NCBI RefSeq assembly: GCF_963576675.1
Contig: NC_088915.1
Coordinates: 40,019,501-40,083,500, forward strand
DNA length: 64,000 nt
Reading direction: 5' to 3'
Source: Euphorbia lathyris
Taxonomy: Eukaryota > Streptophyta > Magnoliopsida > Malpighiales > Euphorbiaceae
The notes beneath the pieces are model-generated. The model did no database searches. It saw only the letters and a program-made list of their open reading frames with translations, and was not told the DNA's origin. A program made the position numbers and the translations under genes. Below are positions 46,608-58,886 of this stretch, one piece after another. How positions within the stretch are numbered: position 1 is the stretch's first letter; each line of letters starts with the position of its first letter.

Positions 46608-47739
46608 ATGTACTTCTATATCTTTTCAATGTTTAGTGAACTTGAATTGTCAATAAAGGTTTTCAGAATTATTTCCAATACACGAGTGCGAATATTTATA
46701 TGTTCATATTTGTTGTTATATTTTTTCAAATGCATGTCAGACAGAGAAGTAGCTCACTCACACGAGTGTTTACCCTTATTTTTGTCATATATGACAAATA
46801 GAATGATGAGACCGCTTTTGAACATACAAGAGCACGTTCAATAGCAGAGGCCATCTTGTAAGAATGATGAAAGTAATTTTATCATGGTACAAGATAACAA
46901 CATACACCTTAGGTATATGTGACAGATTTTATGAAATATGATAGGCAAGTTTGTGACAACTTAAAGCCTTCTGTCTTTATAGCCAAGAGTGTTCGCTGCA
47001 GATAGTGGACTAAAGTTAGATGTCTTGGCACGTCTAAACCTATGCTCATGCATGGTGTTATAATTTAGATACATGCTCTCTTATAAGTAGGATTGAACAC
47101 CATGGCATGTGTATGTGACAATATGTGCTTTAGCGACCACAAGATGGAAAAGAGTCGATCTCTTCTTTTCCTAGTATGAGACTTACATCTCGAAATTATG
47201 ATTTCTAGAGATATATTATCCTTGTGACTTCTAGTTTATTCTAGAAGTATAGTTTGATGTAGCTACCTTGGAAAGGGTTACCCTCAGGTTGATGTGCTAA
47301 TTCCAACCAAAAGGAGCCTAACTAGATAAGCGAGTCAGACTATGATGGACATAATACAACAAGAAGGAAAGATATCCATTGAGTTCACATCTTGAGACAT
47401 TCTGTTTTCACCGTCCGGACATTTATGCTTTTGAGCGTACTTGTGAAATCAGATGAACTGTAGAGATATAGATTATTACAGTGGGTGTGATAAGGAATCT
47501 GTGATAATGCATACACTAAAGATGATCCATGTTCAAGTCTAAAGGCTACATATCTCCAACGAGTATATAGTCCCAAGCTTGAAACATGCACATCGAGCAG
47601 ATGTATATCTCCAACGAGTATATAGCAATTGAGCTCTCGATAGTATGCCAGTCGCACATGCTATTAGCAAAAAGGTAAGATTTGATTCTTGGAGATGAGT
47701 TCTTATTGGAATTGGTTCCATTGCGTACGAGTGGGAGAT
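46608..47739 (+). mobile_element. 3' untranslated part of element C
   Basis: About 1.1 kb of non-coding sequence between the RNase H stop and the polypurine tract. A 20-bp phrase TATCTCCAACGAGTATATAG occurs twice (about 47550 and 47608). It ends CGAGTGGGAGA (47729-47739), a copia-type polypurine tract next to the LTR. Confidence 0.7.
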
Positions 47740-48155
47740 GTTATGATTAATTGGGTATATGGATCAAATTAATCTGACCCGCCCGAAATGGAATAGGCCA
47801 GGCCCATCTTATGAGATGGAAGAAAATTAGGGTTTGAGCTCACTATGAATAGGAGCATCACCAAACCCTAATAACTAACCTAATCAACACAACCCTAGAC
47901 GATCACAAGCAGATTGTGTGCCTCCTCATCTATCCTCTGCGCCACCCCTCTCTCTCCATCAATCAATCTCCCTAGCTTCTAGTTTGTGGATCATACTCTC
48001 TTCCCCGACTAATCACCGTGTGGTTGATAGTTACCGGTGATACAAGATCGTGGTGATAGTTCCGCTTCCACTGCTCAGAGATTATTTGGTTCTACATTCA
48101 GGTATGTCCGAACCCAAATCTCTATTGGATTAGTTGCCGCTAATCCTTTCATACA
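47740..48155 (+). repeat. 3' LTR of element C (right end approximate)
   Basis: Starts TGTTATGATTAATTGGG immediately after AGTGGGAGA. Contains GGGTTTGAGCTC and AATAGGAGCATCACC in the promoter part and CT-rich leader words. It probably ends at TTTCATACA (48155); an earlier CA at 48100 is possible. No target duplication can be tested because the left end of C is gone. Confidence 0.65.
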
Positions 48156-48176
48156 TAATATCGAAAGTAGCGAGAA

Positions 48177-48846
48177 TTGATAAGAAGTGTTTTAGAGGTC
48201 TTTTCGTTTAATTGTGACCGTAGGAGAAAATGCATGAATTTAAATTATCTATATTAATAGTAATTAGAAAATTGAAATATCATGACGACTACATTAATAT
48301 CATAAATACTATTTCGGTTTTGTCGTTAAAATAAATTCATTAATTACACAACCTATACAAATTCCATCAAACAGTTTCATAAATTCAAAACCTTGAATTA
48401 TAAATAGCATCACGATCTACATGTTTCATATGCAAATTGAAATATCCATCATCTGAATCTTTTATAACTATTGTTTCGTTATTAGTTACTAATTCATATT
48501 TGTATTATTCTATCGTTTCTTCATCGCTTTATGAAGATTTTGACGAATTTAGGGAATTTATATTAACAGATGGAATCGACTTATTACAAAGTGTAGTAAA
48601 TATTTTAAAATTGCAAGACTATATAGAAAAAAAATATTGTACAAGAACGGAAATGAAGGACTTTTGCAAACATGTCAACATGGACAATAGATTACGACTA
48701 CAGCAACTTCCAAAAAGTTTTTAATTGACATATTAAGTATTTATATTTAGTTCTTTAAACAAGTTTATGGACTAACATGGTACCTTTTAAAGTTCAAGGC
48801 CAATTAATTTTGTCAGGACAAGTTCATCCGATTAATATATTAAGTC

Positions 48847-48882
<36 letters not shown>

Positions 48883-49440
48883 GTAGGTTATTAGTCATAA
48901 CAATATTGATGGTTCATGAAGTTGCTTTTATAAAATTATTGGTTTTAATTGATTATTATATATATTAAGTTATAGCAGAAAGAATTGATAAGAAGTGTTT
49001 TAGAAAATTGAAATATCATAACTACCATATTAATATCATAAATACTATTTCAGTTTTATCGTTAAAATAAATTCATTAATTACACAGCATATACAAATTC
49101 CATCAACAGTTTCATCAATTCAAAACCTTGAATTACAAATAGCATCTTATGTTTCATATGCAAATTAAAATATCCATCCTCTGAATCTTTCAAAACTATT
49201 ATTTCATTATTAATTACTAATTCACCTTTGTGTTATTCTGTCGTTTCTTCATCGTTTGCTGAAGATTTTGGTAAATTTTAAAAAATCTCTAGTAACAGAT
49301 GCAATTGACTTATTACAAAATGTAGTAAATATTTTAAAATTATAAAATTACATAGAAAAAATATGATACAAGAACGGAAAGAAAGGACCCTTACAAACAT
49401 GTCAACATGGACAATAGATTATGACTTCAACAACTTCCAA
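48177..49440. repeat. Two direct repeats of about 500 bp around a (TTA)n spacer
   Basis: Copy 1 (about 48177-48716) and copy 2 (about 48981-49440) both start AATTGATAAGAAGTGTTTTAG and share in order AAATACTATTTC, CAAAACCTTGAATTA, CATATGCAAATT and GGACAATAGATTA. Copy 1 has about 90 extra bases near its start. A run of about twelve ATT units lies between them (48847-48881). No coding region is supported. Confidence 0.75.
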
Positions 49441-49590
49441 ACTATTATAAAACAATTATAAAAATATGTTTGTTAATTTATTTATAATTTGTAAATTTAA
49501 ATTATTTTAAAACAAAATATTAATATCACTATATATAAATAATATAAAATTTTAAAAAATTTTAAAATGTTAAATTTATGTACAAAAAAA

Positions 49591-49625
49591 TCATCCACCC
49601 GCGCAACGCGCGGACACAATACTAG
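49591..49625 (+). mobile_element. Helitron-type 3' terminus
   Basis: CCGCGC-AAC-GCGCGG at 49599-49613 is a perfect 6-bp hairpin, followed eight bases later by CTAG (49622-49625) and then T. A GC-rich hairpin a few bases before a CTRR end inserted in front of T is the standard Helitron 3' end. The AT-rich direct repeats to the left are probably its body. The 5' TC end is not certain, so total length is unknown; no Rep/helicase is encoded. Confidence 0.7.
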
Positions 49626-49670
49626 TGAATATAATTGTGGAATATTATCTATCATATTTTATATATAGAC

Positions 49671-49801
49671 GGGTTAATACACATATTTGCCTCTGTGTTT
49701 TCTCGGAAAAACAGATTTGCCCTTAATTTTATGAGTTTATTTGATTTAAGGACAAATCTATTTTTCCGCGAAAACACATGGGCAAATATGTGTATTAACC
49801 C
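49671..49801. mobile_element. 131-bp foldback MITE
   Basis: GGGTTAATACACATATTTGCC and its complement GGCAAATATGTGTATTAACCC form the two ends, and the match continues through GTGTTTTC...GAAAACAC nearly to the centre, so the whole element folds back. Flanks TATATAGAC and TATATAGAT (9 bases, one mismatch) fit a Mutator-type duplication. Located about 370 bp ahead of the RBM34-type gene. Confidence 0.8.
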
Positions 49802-50169
49802 TATATAGATTTAATTGCGACTTTTGGATTTCCATCGCTTTATATTTTTTCATCTTTCTTTCTGTAACTTATTTTCTTTTATTACTTTAATTAATTGGCT
49901 AATAATTAATAAATTATTATTATTAATTATTTAATTTGAATTTTTTACTAGGTTGGAAACTCATCAAAAAGGTTTTTAGAGCACCTTTTTACTAAGTTTG
50001 GGTAATTTCCCGAAAGACAAGGCCCAATCCGGCCCATTATTAATTGTTGAATTACTTCTCCAGCTTTCTCAACCAGTGGCGGTTCATCTTTTTTGCCTTC
50101 CACCCTCCGTCCTAAACTAATACCAAATACCAATAGGGTTTCGAATTCTCTTTCTATTAATCAGTAGAA

Positions 50170-52538
50170 ATGGGTAAGAAGAAAAGCAAGGGAGAAGACG
50201 CCGCCCCCCCAGCCTCCACCTCCGACGTTTTCAATGACCTTTTCTATAACGTTGAGCAAAACGCAGCTGTTTCTTCCATCTTTTCTGACAGCAATCCATT
50301 TAAAAGAAAACCAACAGAGACACGCTCTGAATCCAATCAAAACCATACGGATGGCGATACTGTCGATGATTTGAACAAGAGAAAGCGATTCGTAGAGAAA
50401 TTTCCTAGCCGTGATGGCGATTCAACAGAAGAAGCCATAGAGATTCCTTCGGGTTCTAAGAAAGCAAAAAAGTCGAAATTTTTTAAATCAATTCAAATGT
50501 TAGAAGATGGGAAAGGAAACCCCAATATTGGTTCTGAAAATGAAACTAACATGAGAAAGAAGAGAAAAAGAGATGATATTGAGAGTGAATATGAAGCCAA
50601 AAAGTACGGCACGGTTTTAGAAGATACAGAAAATGCGGTTGTTGTTGGAGAGAAGAGGAAAAAGACGGAGAATGCTGCGGATTTGATGGTTTCCAAGGAT
50701 CCAGAGGGGTTCGATGATGAAACTAAGCTCTTGAGGACGGTGTTCGTGGGTAACTTGCCTCTGAAGGTCAAGAAGAAGGCGCTCATTAAGGAGTTCAGCG
50801 AATTTGGGGAGATCGAATCTGTGAGGATTCGATCGGTGCCCATTGCAGATGTAAGTTGTTTCTGTTCTTTTGGTGAATTTCAGATATCGTAATTATTTTA
50901 TTTTCAACTACCAATTTGGTTGCGATGTTCTGAAATTTCTTGTGTGTTTGGCCAGACTAAGATACCTAGAAAGGGAGCTGTTATGCTGAAGAAATTCAAT
51001 GATTGTGCTGATAGGTATGTTTGAATTTTGCGTTTCTAAACCAAATTGATTCATGCCTTTCATGGAAACAAAAAGATACTTGCATTGGAAAAGGGGTTTC
51101 AGTAAAGTTCTTAGCTCAATTTTTAACAAAACACTTGTTTGCTATATTTCGCTCAGAACATGAGATTGTTAGGGAGGTAGTTAACAAAGATGAAAGCTAC
51201 ACAACAACATCAGAAAATCCATGCTATTGCCAAACTGTGACCTGATTAATTGCCTTCTATATGCACAACTGTGAATGATCTATTTTTGTTCATATGCCGT
51301 CTCAACTTAAAAGTTATTGCCAGTTCATAATTCTATTTTTGGCAGTGTACATGCTTACATTGTTTTCGAAACAGAAGAATCTGCAGTGGCTTCTCTCTCA
51401 CATAATATGGCTGTGGTATGTTGCTCTTTATAGTTGTCTAATCAAACATCACATTTAGTAAATGTATAACACTACTCTCTCTTTCTCTCTCACACACACA
51501 CCCAAGAATTTGGAATCATGTTGTTTAAGAATGAAAGCAGTATATGTGAAATAGTCATGTCTTTATGTCAATGAAGGTTGCTGGAAATCATATTCGTGTG
51601 GATAGGGCTTGTCCACCTCGTAAGAAATTGAAGGGTGAAGGTGCTCCACTTTATGACAACAAAAGAACCATTTTTGTTGGCAACCTCCCATTCGATGTGA
51701 AGGTATCAGCTTCTATGACTTCTCTCTGATTTCAGATCCCTTTATTTTTGTTTTCTTCTACTTCAAAACTCTTGTGCTTTTATTGTCGCTGCTGCAGGAT
51801 GAAGAAATTTATCAACTCTTTTCCAGCATCAAAGCTCTCGAGTCTAGCATTGAAGCTGTTCGGGTTATAAGGGATACTCATATAGGTCTTGGGAAGGGTA
51901 TTGCCTATGTGTTGTTTAAAACAAGGGTATGTCGAAAAATTTCATTGCAAAAGGGAATTCAAGTTTTACTCATGTTTTTATACAGATACTTAGTTGGTTT
52001 GAGATATAGAATGTTTTATCTGGCGGTTAGGGATGAGATGCTTATTGATGATTGCAATTAAATGCAGGAAGCTGCAAATTTGGTGTTGAAGAAAAGAAAC
52101 CTGAAGATTCGAAATCGGGAGTTGAGAATCTCTCATGCCAGGCAAGATTCTACTTCTACACCATCTAAAAGAAGTTCGTTTCCTGCAGATGCAACTGGTT
52201 CGTCCAACAAGAAGGCTGCGATAGGTTCAAGGACTCCTGACCATAAAGGAGGATTTAATACAATGGCTTCCACTTCCTACCAGGGTTTGCGTGCTAGTAA
52301 ATCTGGGGTCCAAAAGAAAGCACGTCCAAAGCAAACTAGGTCTGTTAAGTCGAAATATAAGACACAAAGTGGTGAGAAGCGCCTGGGGAAGAGACCATCA
52401 GTTGCAGCAAGGAAGGCGAAAGCAAATGCAGTTAAAGATGGCAGTGCTACTAAACAAGCAGCAGGGCAAAAGCGCAAGTTCAGTAACCGAACTCCTGAGA
52501 GTTTGAAGTCTAACAAGAAGGCCAAAAGATGTAGATAG
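50170..52538 (+). CDS. Two-RRM nucleolar RNA-binding protein, RBM34/Nop12-like
   Basis: Six exons: 50170-50850, 50956-51014, 51346-51415, 51577-51702, 51798-51926, 52068-52538. All GT-AG junctions keep the frame, total 511 aa. Residues 1-185 are charged and Lys-rich with several basic clusters (GSKKAKKSK, MRKKRKRDD). RRM1 (about 190-295) starts RTVFVGNLPLKVK and has AYIVFETEESA. RRM2 (about 299-395) starts RTIFVGNLPFDVK and carries GKGIAYVLF as RNP1. The tail is basic (KKARPKQTR, KRLGKRPS, KSNKKAKRCR), typical of nucleolar proteins. Yeast Nop12 and its relatives bind pre-rRNA and help make the large ribosomal subunit; this is family knowledge. The ATG is the first in frame after a stop-containing leader. 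It converges with the TMEM41-type gene downstream. Confidence 0.93.
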
Positions 52539-52584
52539 CAACATCATAAAAAAACTCAAATCACTAGCTCATGCAAATTAGTGG

Positions 52585-52616
<32 letters not shown>

Positions 52617-53965
52617 CAAAACTCTGTTGATGTAACAAAAAATATTTGTTCAAGTATAATATTTACTTGTTGGATTACAGAGGAGTGATTGCAGCTGCAC
52701 GTGTTCGGTTAAGCAGTCCATTAAAGTTTCGGCAGGTTAATCATTTGATCGGTTATTTTAGAACACTGATAATACACTAGTCCACCAAATTCAGTTAACC
52801 AATTATTTCGAACGGTTAATCTTTTATTTTGGTTTCTAATCATTAGTAAATAAAAATAATAAAAGAATAAATTATAAGTATTGTGTTTAGTGATAGAGTG
52901 AGATGTACAGTGAGATGTACGTGTTTTTGTTTGAATTTGTTTGTTTTAACAAATAAAACAAAAGACGTTGACATATAGCAACACCAGCAGGGTTTAGTTG
53001 ACATACTAACAAATAAAACAAAACACGTAGTTGATCTTTTAACATATAGCAACACCAGCAGGGTTTAGTTGACATATAGTCCAAGTATTTATAAAATATG
53101 TAATGATAAGAAATTATAACAGTCCAATATTCGAAGGATTAATAACAGTTGAAGTTTATTATTATTTTTTTTTAAGGATAAGGTATCAAAATGGTTTTTG
53201 GGAAGTATCAATTTAGGTTCCACATATAAAATAGCGCCAATATAGACTTAACGTTTAAAAAAAAGGAGGTATCAGTTTAGACATCGAAAATGGATTGGAC
53301 AGACATCCCTATTACTCCATTAAGTTTTGATTTCTCGCTTCACGTATAATTAACAGAACTTAACAGAGTAATATCAACGTCATGTCTCGTTCCGTTATCG
53401 AGACCTAAATTGGTACCCTTTTTTAAACGTTAAACTTTTGGACGTGTAACCTTACAATTATTTTAATCTCCACCGTAGAATTTTAATAAGTCTGGTGAGC
53501 GACCAAATTCACTTTGTGACTGACTAGATGAAAACCACCGTATAATCATCTCCTCCCAAGATAAATTACACTTCCATCAGCTACATCGCACATCATGCTT
53601 TCTTATAATTACATTTTCGTAAAGATAAAACCAGAAGTAGGAGAAAAAAAAAAAAAGCTTTATCTTTGCATAATGAGAAGTAAAATTGAAACAGTGAACC
53701 ATGAAAACGTCATTACTACTACTACTACATTGCTTTGTGAGAAACTGATCCAAGAAAAAAATATAGAATTATACAATGACCCCAGCCCCCCTTCCTGCAC
53801 TGCAACAAAAATAACTTCCAACAGCACCTTTCAGATATCAGTATCACCATTCTTTGCAGCATCCCCTAGTCAGCACTTTGCATTTATTTGATATACAAAG
53901 GTGAAGGTGCAGCCCCCCTGTACAGCTGCTGGTATACAAATGTGTATTCCTGTTTCGCTATCAGG
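52539..53965. other. Intergenic region between two convergent genes
   Basis: Holds the two 3' UTRs, a run of about 26 T at 52587-52612, a tandem duplication of about 78 bp (words CATATAGCAACACCAGCAGG at about 52973 and 53042), and at 53247-53442 a degenerate inverted pair, ACGTTTAAAAAAAAGGAGGT against ACCCTTTTTTAAACGT, that looks like an old MITE. No gene is supported. Confidence 0.6.
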
Positions 53966-56839
53966 TTATGGTTTGCTCTTTCCTATCAGTGTTGGGGTTA
54001 TTGACACAACCCCAATAAGGAATATCGTAGCCATTGAGTTGAAGTCATAAAGATCTCCCAGCGATTGCAATTCTCCAAGCGCTATTCCGGCCTGCACAAC
54101 ATTCAGGTATCTGTTACTCAAGTATAAACCTATTTTGAGCTTTTGCACTTTTCAAATTATGACACTTAGCTCCTGATTCCGAGCTTTAATTTGGTACTGA
54201 TAAAGAGGGGTTTAATTTTAGTTAAAAGTACGGAGGTAAACATCACCAAATTAAAGTTCTATGACGAAGATTATGATTCAGTACTAACAACATAAGCTTT
54301 CAAATATCACTCTAGTATATGCTTTAGAATTCTAAACATCAAAGCCGAAGCTACTCCATTTAAATACATGCTGAGGAAAAAGCTATGCAGCTTCAAACTC
54401 CAATTTTTTTTTTTAAAAGCTTCTCCATTAACCCAAATAACTAACATCTGAGTTCAGTTTACTTAATTATTCAGTAATATAAATAGTTGAGAATGGATGT
54501 ACCGTACCTTGACAGTGACATAAGCAGCAGGAATAAGCCCTATAAAAGTTGCCAGGAAGAAAATATGGTATGGCACATCGACTATAGGTGAAGCAACATT
54601 TATAAATGTATTTGGCAAAGTTGGAGTTAGTCTCAAGAAAAGCATGTAGTTTAATAAGCTACTTTTTCTTCTAGCCACCTGAAAATGAAAAAATAGAAAG
54701 AATTTATGGAAAGTTTTTGTAGGCAAGCATAGCAAAGAACAAAACCAAAGATTCACCTGCTCTTGGAAGAAATTCAGCTTATCAGGCCACAAAGAGAAAA
54801 CAAGTGGCCGCCCAACAAGTTTTGAAAGGAAAAAACAAGAAGAAGCACCAGCAGTAGCAGTAAACACTACCAAGGCCACGCCTTTAAATACTCCGAAGAG
54901 AGCTCCAGCAAGCAATGACATAAACACAGTCCCCGGAATCATAAAAGTTTGCATGAAAATATACACAACACAGTACCCTATCAAAACTTGTGCAGTGTAG
55001 TCACTTGTGTAGCTCTCGAGGTGATCTCTGCAGAAAAAGTTTATTTTTCACATGACGCTTATATACGAAGAAAACTAAACAAAGTGGCAACTTTAAGAAA
55101 TCTATACATGGATAACAAGTACCAATAAATGCCGAAGACTTATTCACTAAAACCTGAAGGAAATAAATGCCATATGGTGAGCAATTGAATGCTACTAAAT
55201 ATTTACCAAATCCATGCCGAACACATCAGATATCATGAGCTGGTATATGCCTTATGGTGAGCAAATGCATGCTACTCTCAGAAATCTCTATTTGCCAAAC
55301 TTAATAGATGATGTAGCAACAAACTTAATATTTTGCATAATATTTGGTTTCAAGATCAGAAAACAGACTACATTTGATTAAATCAAACACTGTAACAGAG
55401 TAGGGTTTTTTTTTTTTGTTGTTGTTGTTGAAAAGTAGGACATCTCTTCCTTCAATAATCTAGTACCAATTTCTAGACAACTTATTTAAAGAGTATAGGT
55501 ATGAAATGATCTTTTTCTTTACTTCTCCATTCAAGAATTTGACAGTAAAACTTTACCATCCCCCATAAAGATGATTGAAATGTATGACTGTAAAGATGTA
55601 ACAATAAAATGCTAAACCAGTCACGACCACATAACTTTTTCTACATCAACTGAATTAACTAACACGTAACAAAAGACTTTCCCACCAGAAGAATACAGAA
55701 GTCCCAGAGTCAGAATACTCAGAACCACATCAGATCAGATAAGATCTTCATGGTTATTGTTTAAACCTCAAATTATATGTCATTATTACTAGGAAGACTG
55801 ATGAGTAATGGCTACCAAAATCACTCATAGTATTGATTTCTGAAGGTCATGTGAAGAGTTTACCTAAGCATTTAGCTCTTAACCCAAAGAGGAATCTACT
55901 TGGCAAAATCATACAGTAAACATCAAACTTGACCAACCAATCACTGCAAAAGACCTTGCTAGTAACCATGTAAGCAACTTAACTTCCTCTGCTTGTAGCC
56001 AATGCCAAGTCATTGACTTCCTGGTAGTCCCATAAACTTGCAATGTGTTAAATTTAATAGCACGGAATGCAAGCCGTTTATCTCTATATAATATAATGTT
56101 AATAAATCTTTTGCCTAGTCATTGCCATATAATATGAGCTATTACACACTTGCATGTGAGTTGTCTTAAATGAAGCCATCCAATTGACATATTACAGAAA
56201 AAATTCATGCCTTTTCTATTTTGTAAAGCTTTTCCGTGATAATTAGTGGGAAAATTCCTAGATTCACCCAATTCTAAGTTACAGCAGTAGGAAACCAGAT
56301 AGAAGTTCGAATCTAGACAAACATGCAGAGCATCAAAAGAAGTCCGTATGAACCTAAATATTCCCATATCCAGACGATATATCATACCCATTTTTCTATT
56401 GAGGCAAAGCAATTGGTTGACCGTGTAAAAACAAAGTAATTCAGGTTAAAAAAATCCGAAGAAAAAAGAAATAATTTCCCCCAAATAATGAATAATATAG
56501 GCAACTGCCTTGTAAAATGAAATTGACATTATTTATTCATTTTTTCCACCTCAGAATCGAAATTAAAAGAAAAAGAATGAAGAATAGGGAAACAATGAGA
56601 AACCTGAGGATTTGAAGATCTTCAAGGTTACGAGGCAGCTTAAGGAAGCTGTAATCAGACGCAGGCATGGTGAGGTAAACCCCGAAAAGACCAAGAGAAA
56701 ATCCCAAAATAACAGTGAAAGCCACCGTGACCTCCCAAACGTTTAAAGGAAAAGCAGATCCCACATTTACAGTCGGCGGTATAGTTGTGTCTCCAGTTTC
56801 TCCTCTTCCGGTGGTTTCCGTCCTCATCTCTCGCAACAC
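53966..56839 (-). CDS. VTT/DedA-domain membrane protein, TMEM41-like
   Basis: Four exons on the minus strand: 56839-56604, 55027-54757, 54678-54508, 54091-53966, all GT-AG, 267 aa. After a short polar N-terminus comes a first membrane helix (VTVAFTVILGFSLGLFGVYL), then the conserved LPRNLEDLQILRDHLESY. The VTT core follows: VVYIFMQTFMIPGTVFMSLL, SKLVGRPLV, then FLRLTPTLPNTFINVASPI and FFLATFIGLIPAAYV, matching TMEM41/VMP1-type proteins residue by residue in the key motifs. A last helix (MATIFLIGVVSITPTLI) precedes a basic end. Animal relatives are ER phospholipid scramblases needed for autophagosome and lipid-droplet formation; the plant role is inferred. Met at codon 5 is an alternative start. 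A CT-rich leader (minus strand, 56866-56930) lies just upstream. Confidence 0.93.
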
Positions 56840-56865
56840 AGAATTCCTTGGTTTCCTCTTTTATT

Positions 56866-56930
56866 AGAGAAAGAGAGAGAAGGGAAGGAGGAGAAGGAGA
56901 AGGAGAAGAGAGGAGAAGAGCAAGTTTCAC
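56866..56930 (-). promoter_or_regulatory. CT-rich leader of the TMEM41-like gene
   Basis: On the minus strand this is an almost pure C/T stretch of 65 bases 30 bases before the ATG. Pyrimidine patches of this kind are frequent near plant transcription starts and in 5' UTRs. Confidence 0.5.
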
Positions 56931-57242
56931 CTTGTTTGCTTTCAAGGCACTTCTTCTCTTTCTCTTCTCTCTGTTTGTTTGTTTGTTTGATGCGAATTGT
57001 GTTTGTGTTTCAATCCAATCCAATCCAATCCTTATTAAACTCTCAAAACTCCATATTTACGCATATTCCTTTCTTTAGATCCATAAATAAAGACACCTTC
57101 TCAATTACACCATTGAAAAAAATAAAAAATTTAAATGTTGGTTTGCGCTATTTTATTTTGTAAAATGCACTTTCCTAATTTAAATCTTTATAAATAAAAC
57201 TTATTTTTTGCAGTTTACAATTCAAGAATATAGGTGCCTCTT

Positions 57243-57372
57243 ATGGTTACTTTGTTTTTGACAAAGTATCATTACTTATTGTGTTTTCACCATTGGATGA
57301 TGGAGCATAAAATTAATCCAATGGTGAAAACACACAGAGTAAGACTTACTTTATAAAAAACAAAGTAAGCAT
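57243..57372. mobile_element. 130-bp foldback MITE
   Basis: Outer arms ATGGTTACTTTGTTTTT and AAAAACAAAGTAAGCAT, inner arms GTGTTTTCACCATTGGAT (57280-57297) and the exact complement ATCCAATGGTGAAAACAC (57315-57332). The whole unit folds back. No clear target duplication. It lies about 400 bp upstream of the TMEM41-like ATG. Confidence 0.7.
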
Positions 57373-58001
57373 AGCCTTTACCATATATATCAGTAAGAAA
57401 AGCATTTATAATTTAATTAATTTATAAAAAGAAAAAGTACGAAAATAAACCTTGTGGTATGGATTATTTTCAAACATAGATTATGTGGTTTAAAAGCTGG
57501 TAAATAGGTATATTGAAATTCATTCCGTTAGCAAACACAGACCAAATTGACTAATGATATTAAAAAAAAGTCAAAAGTTAAAAGGAAAAAAAAGTTAATT
57601 TTGTTCTTATATTTATTTATTTTATAAACTAACCCCCTTGTTATCTAGTTATCCCAAACAAACCCCAAAATAAAAAATAAAAATCAAATACTCCATTTCT
57701 TATTTTTCTTCTTCTTTCTCTCTTTTTTCTATTCTCTTTGTTAATTTTTATCTTTCTAAAATCAATTTTTCTCTTTCTAAAAAAAAGATAGATAATCAGA
57801 GATAGAACGCCAATTGAATAGCTATGCTTCAAAAGAGCAAAATGGTAAATTATCTTTTTTATTTTATGTTGATCTTATTTAGAAAAGTTAGTCTGTTTGG
57901 TTCCTGGAAATCACTAGAGAAATAAATGAGGCATACAAATCAGTATGATCGAAATTGGATTAGATTTAATTTTGGCCAGCAACAATTGATTATTTTCTTT
58001 T

Positions 58002-58004
<3 letters not shown>

Positions 58005-58057
<53 letters not shown>
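58005..58057. repeat. (AT)n microsatellite
   Basis: About 26 AT units inside the Pack-MULE, just before the captured exon. Confidence 0.95.
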
Positions 58058-58058
<1 letters not shown>

Positions 58059-58131
58059 CAAGTAAATACTATTTGACTACTGGTCGAATTTGTTCATTGT
58101 AATTTGATGGTATTTGAAATGCTCCTTTTGA

Positions 58132-58270
58132 TGCGACAAAACGGCTTTGAAGCTAGCGGTATCGCATATAAAGCTATTGAAGAATAAGAAAGATGCGCAG
58201 GTGAAGCAACAGAAGAGAGAACTGGCTCAATTGCTGGAGTCTGAGCATGAACGGACGGTCAAAATTAGGG
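58132..58270 (+). pseudogene. Captured exon of an IST1-like (ESCRT-III) gene
   Basis: The translation from 58132 includes KLAVSHIKLLKNKKDAQVKQ and RELAQLLESEHERTVKIR and is followed at once by GTAAGC, a splice donor. This is the beginning of the Ist1 domain as found in plant IST1-like proteins (helix 1 and 2 of the ESCRT-III-like fold that binds Vps4 during endosomal sorting). Only this one exon is present; the rest of the gene is absent and the sequence after the donor is AT-rich. The exon is flanked by MULE inverted repeats, so it was carried in by the transposon. Frame and donor are intact, so capture was fairly recent or the piece is under little decay. Confidence 0.75.
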
Positions 58271-58834
58271 TAAGCAAAAAGATCCTTACTAGTGGAATTG
58301 ATTGTTTTCCCCTAAGTTTCAATTTCCTGTATCTAGACTTGCTCATATTTCTAATTCACTTTTTTTGATAAGCTATTCCATAGTATTTTTTGTAATTATT
58401 TGCTATTGATTTTTTTTATATTTTTGTTACACTTTATGATCATATTATGTGTTCTATATTGGTTGTTTAATTGATTTTAGAGAGAGAAAAATTAACAAAG
58501 AGGAGAGAGAAGAGAGAGAAAGAAGAAGAAAAATAAGAAATTAAAGAGAGATCGAGAAGATGGTGTATTTGATTTTTATTTTTTATTTTGGGGTTTATTT
58601 GTGATAATTAGATAATAAGGGGAGTTAATTTATAAAATAAATAAATATAAGGATAAAATTAACTCTCTTCCCTTTGACTTTCTTTAACATCGTTAGTCAA
58701 TTTACTATGTGTTTGCTAACGGAATAAATCTCAAGATGCTTGTTTGCCAACTTTTAAACCATATATAGTCTATGTTTAAAAATGACCCATACCACAAGGT
58801 TTATTTTTATACTTTCCCATTCATAAAATCATAC

Positions 58835-58838
<4 letters not shown>

Positions 58839-58883
<45 letters not shown>
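58839..58883. repeat. (TA)n microsatellite
   Basis: About 22 TA units just outside the right end of the Pack-MULE. Confidence 0.95.

Positions 58884-58886
<3 letters not shown>

Larger units (their letters stand above)
57429..58818. mobile_element. Pack-MULE with a captured IST1-like exon
   Basis: Ends are inverted repeats of about 340 bp closely related to those of the element at 16959-18279: left GAAAAAGTACGAAAATAAAC, right GTTTATTTTTATACTTTCCC in complement, both followed by CTTGTGGTATGG. Flanks ATTTATAAA and ATTCATAAA (8 of 9) suggest the 9-bp Mutator duplication. The interior contains a fragment of a cellular gene (58132-58270) and a TA microsatellite. No transposase. Confidence 0.8.

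Noticed and set aside
48437..48724. 95-aa ORF
   Set aside because: Lies in one of two direct repeats; the other copy carries stops and indels in the same frame.
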